From the NCBI RefSeq assembly GCF_042643485.1, contig NZ_JBHRSJ010000012.1, positions 372,001-436,000 on the forward strand: a DNA stretch of 64,000 bases, given 5' to 3'. Origin of the DNA: Azotobacter bryophylli. Lineage in GTDB: Bacteria; Pseudomonadota; Gammaproteobacteria; Pseudomonadales; Pseudomonadaceae. Below, in pieces: positions 63,015 to 64,000 of this stretch; positions within the stretch are counted from its first letter, which is position 1; every line of letters begins with the position of its first letter. Below the pieces are notes generated by a model, which worked only from the letters and a program-made list of their open reading frames with translations, was not told where the DNA came from and did no database searches. Made by a program: the position numbers and the translations under genes.

Positions 63015-63036
63015 CGGGCAGTTTCGACACTGCCCG
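63015..63036 (+). other. Stem-loop in the serA leader
   Basis: An 8-bp perfect stem CGGGCAGT/ACTGCCCG (63015-63022 with 63029-63036) and a 6-base loop, 41 bases before the serA start. No T run follows, so it is not a typical terminator. Confidence 0.4.
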
Positions 63037-63077
63037 TCCCCTTGCCACTCACCCCCCAGGACTACAGGTTTACGCCG

Positions 63078-64000
63078 ATGAGCAAGACGACCTCTCTCGA
63101 CAAGAGCAAGATCAAGTTCCTTCTTCTCGAAGGTGTCCACCAGAACGCCGTGGACACACTGAAGGCCGCCGGCTACACCAACATCGAGTACCTGAAGGGC
63201 GCGCTGTCCGGCGACGAACTGAAGGAAAAGATCGCCGACGTGCATTTCATCGGCATCCGCTCGCGCACCCAGCTGACCGCCGAGGTGTTCGACTGCGCCA
63301 AGAAGCTGGTCGCCGTCGGCTGCTTCTGCATCGGCACCAACCAGGTCGATCTGAACGCTGCCCGCGAGCGCGGCATCGCGGTGTTCAACGCCCCCTATTC
63401 CAACACCCGCTCGGTGGCCGAACTGGTGCTGGCCGAGGCCATCCTGCTGCTGCGCGGCATCCCGGAGAAGAACGCCTCCTGCCACCGCGGCGGCTGGATC
63501 AAATCGGCGGCCAACTCCTTCGAGATCCGCGGTAAGAAGCTCGGCATCGTCGGCTACGGCTCCATCGGCACCCAGCTCTCGGTGCTGGCCGAAGCCATGG
63601 GCATGCAGGTGTACTTCTACGACGTGGTGACCAAGCTGCCGCTGGGCAACGCGCAGCAGATCGGCTCGCTGCACGAGCTGCTGGGCATGTGCGACATCGT
63701 CTCCCTGCACGTGCCGGAACTGCCGTCCACCCAGTGGATGATCGGCGAGAAGGAAATCCGCGCCATGAAGAAGGGCGGCATCCTGATCAACGCCGCCCGC
63801 GGCACCGTGGTCGAGCTGGACCACCTGGCCGAGGCGATCAAGGACGAGCACCTGATCGGCGCCGCCATCGACGTGTTCCCGGTCGAGCCCAAGTCCAACG
63901 ACGAGGAGTTCGAGAGCCCGCTGCGCGGCCTGGATCGCGTGATCCTCACCCCGCACATCGGCGGCTCCACCGCCGAAGCCCAGGCCAACATCGGCCTGGA
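63078..64000 (+). CDS. serA: D-3-phosphoglycerate dehydrogenase SerA (runs off the window)
   Basis: The first 307 residues of the first enzyme of serine synthesis. The substrate-binding domain is at about residues 12-110, followed by the nucleotide domain with GYGSIGTQLSVLAEAMGM near 155-172, the catalytic Arg in GIRSRT, and the HIGGSTAEAQ catalytic His at the end of the visible part. The ACT regulatory domain would lie beyond base 64000. It is divergent from the D2HGDH gene. Confidence 0.96.
   Translation, partial: MSKTTSLDKSKIKFLLLEGVHQNAVDTLKAAGYTNIEYLKGALSGDELKEKIADVHFIGIRSRTQLTAEVFDCAKKLVAVGCFCIGTNQVDLNAARERGIAVFNAPYSNTRSVAELVLAEAILLLRGIPEKNASCHRGGWIKSAANSFEIRGKKLGIVGYGSIGTQLSVLAEAMGMQVYFYDVVTKLPLGNAQQIGSLHELLGMCDIVSLHVPELPSTQWMIGEKEIRAMKKGGILINAARGTVVELDHLAEAIKDEHLIGAAIDVFPVEPKSNDEEFESPLRGLDRVILTPHIGGSTAEAQANIGL

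Overview
The window is a 64 kb, very GC-rich (roughly two-thirds G+C by eye), gene-dense chromosomal segment from a gammaproteobacterium of the Pseudomonadaceae, of Pseudomonas or Azotobacter type. The clearest taxonomic evidence is the gene order metX-metW / rdgB-hemW / trmB / thiG-thiS / mtgA / rpoH / ftsX-ftsE-ftsY / two M16 peptidases / rsmD / coaD / mutM / ilvD / folA / thyA / lgt / ptsP / rppH / ilvA / rpiA / D2HGDH / serA. From memory this is the backbone of the Pseudomonas aeruginosa PA0316-PA0390 region in the opposite orientation. I cannot name the species. No tRNA, rRNA, CRISPR array, transposase or prophage was recognised. Three N blocks (3533-3640, 51000-51135, 55774-55831) are assembly gaps that break three genes.

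Layout. 1-3.3 kb: metX end, metW, a DUF4426 protein, rdgB, hemW and a DUF3392 protein, all on the plus strand. 3.3-6.4 kb: a minus-strand ABC exporter (membrane-fusion protein, permease, ATPase). 6.5-13.7 kb: trmB, thiSG, DUF423, mtgA, rpoH and the ftsYEX operon. 13.9-18.5 kb: paired M16 proteins, rsmD and a YheT-type hydrolase. 18.5-21.7 kb: a glycosyltransferase with a glycogen-debranching-type enzyme. 21.8-26.5 kb: coaD, a YfhL-type ferredoxin, ggt, an Fe-S/CCG reductase subunit and a small exported protein. 26.6-34 kb: mutM, a DJ-1/PfpI protein, rlmI, ilvD, an unknown exported helical protein, a GNAT acetyltransferase, a phosphodiesterase and a small membrane protein with a perfect Anr/FNR box. 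34.3-38.9 kb: folA, a periplasmic glycerophosphodiesterase, and the DUF2868/DUF3482 pair.

38.9-43.9 kb is the most interesting part: a cytochrome bd operon, cydP-cydA-cydB-(NifX-like gene)-cydX. Facing away from it is a gene for a PAS-domain sigma-54 activator. The divergent intergenic region contains a near-consensus -24/-12 sigma-54 promoter, an exact IHF-consensus match and an inverted-repeat activator site, in the order expected for enhancer-dependent transcription. An embedded NifX/NifB-domain protein with a CxCxC tail, and the short CydX and CydP subunits, complete the unit. It looks like an oxidase module under sigma-54 control, with a possible metal- or redox-handling accessory.

43.9-50.9 kb: thyA, lgt, a TauE/SafE permease, an NRDE protein, ptsP, rppH and a HAD phosphatase. 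51-57.3 kb: a minus-strand membrane-lipid cluster (DUF2269, mprF, acvB/virJ-like, SDR-DoxX fusion, DUF2269). 57.4-64 kb: ilvA, rpiA, an SdiA-regulated-domain protein, a FAH-family hydrolase, D-2-hydroxyglutarate dehydrogenase and the start of serA. The last two are divergent around a perfect 16-bp palindrome.
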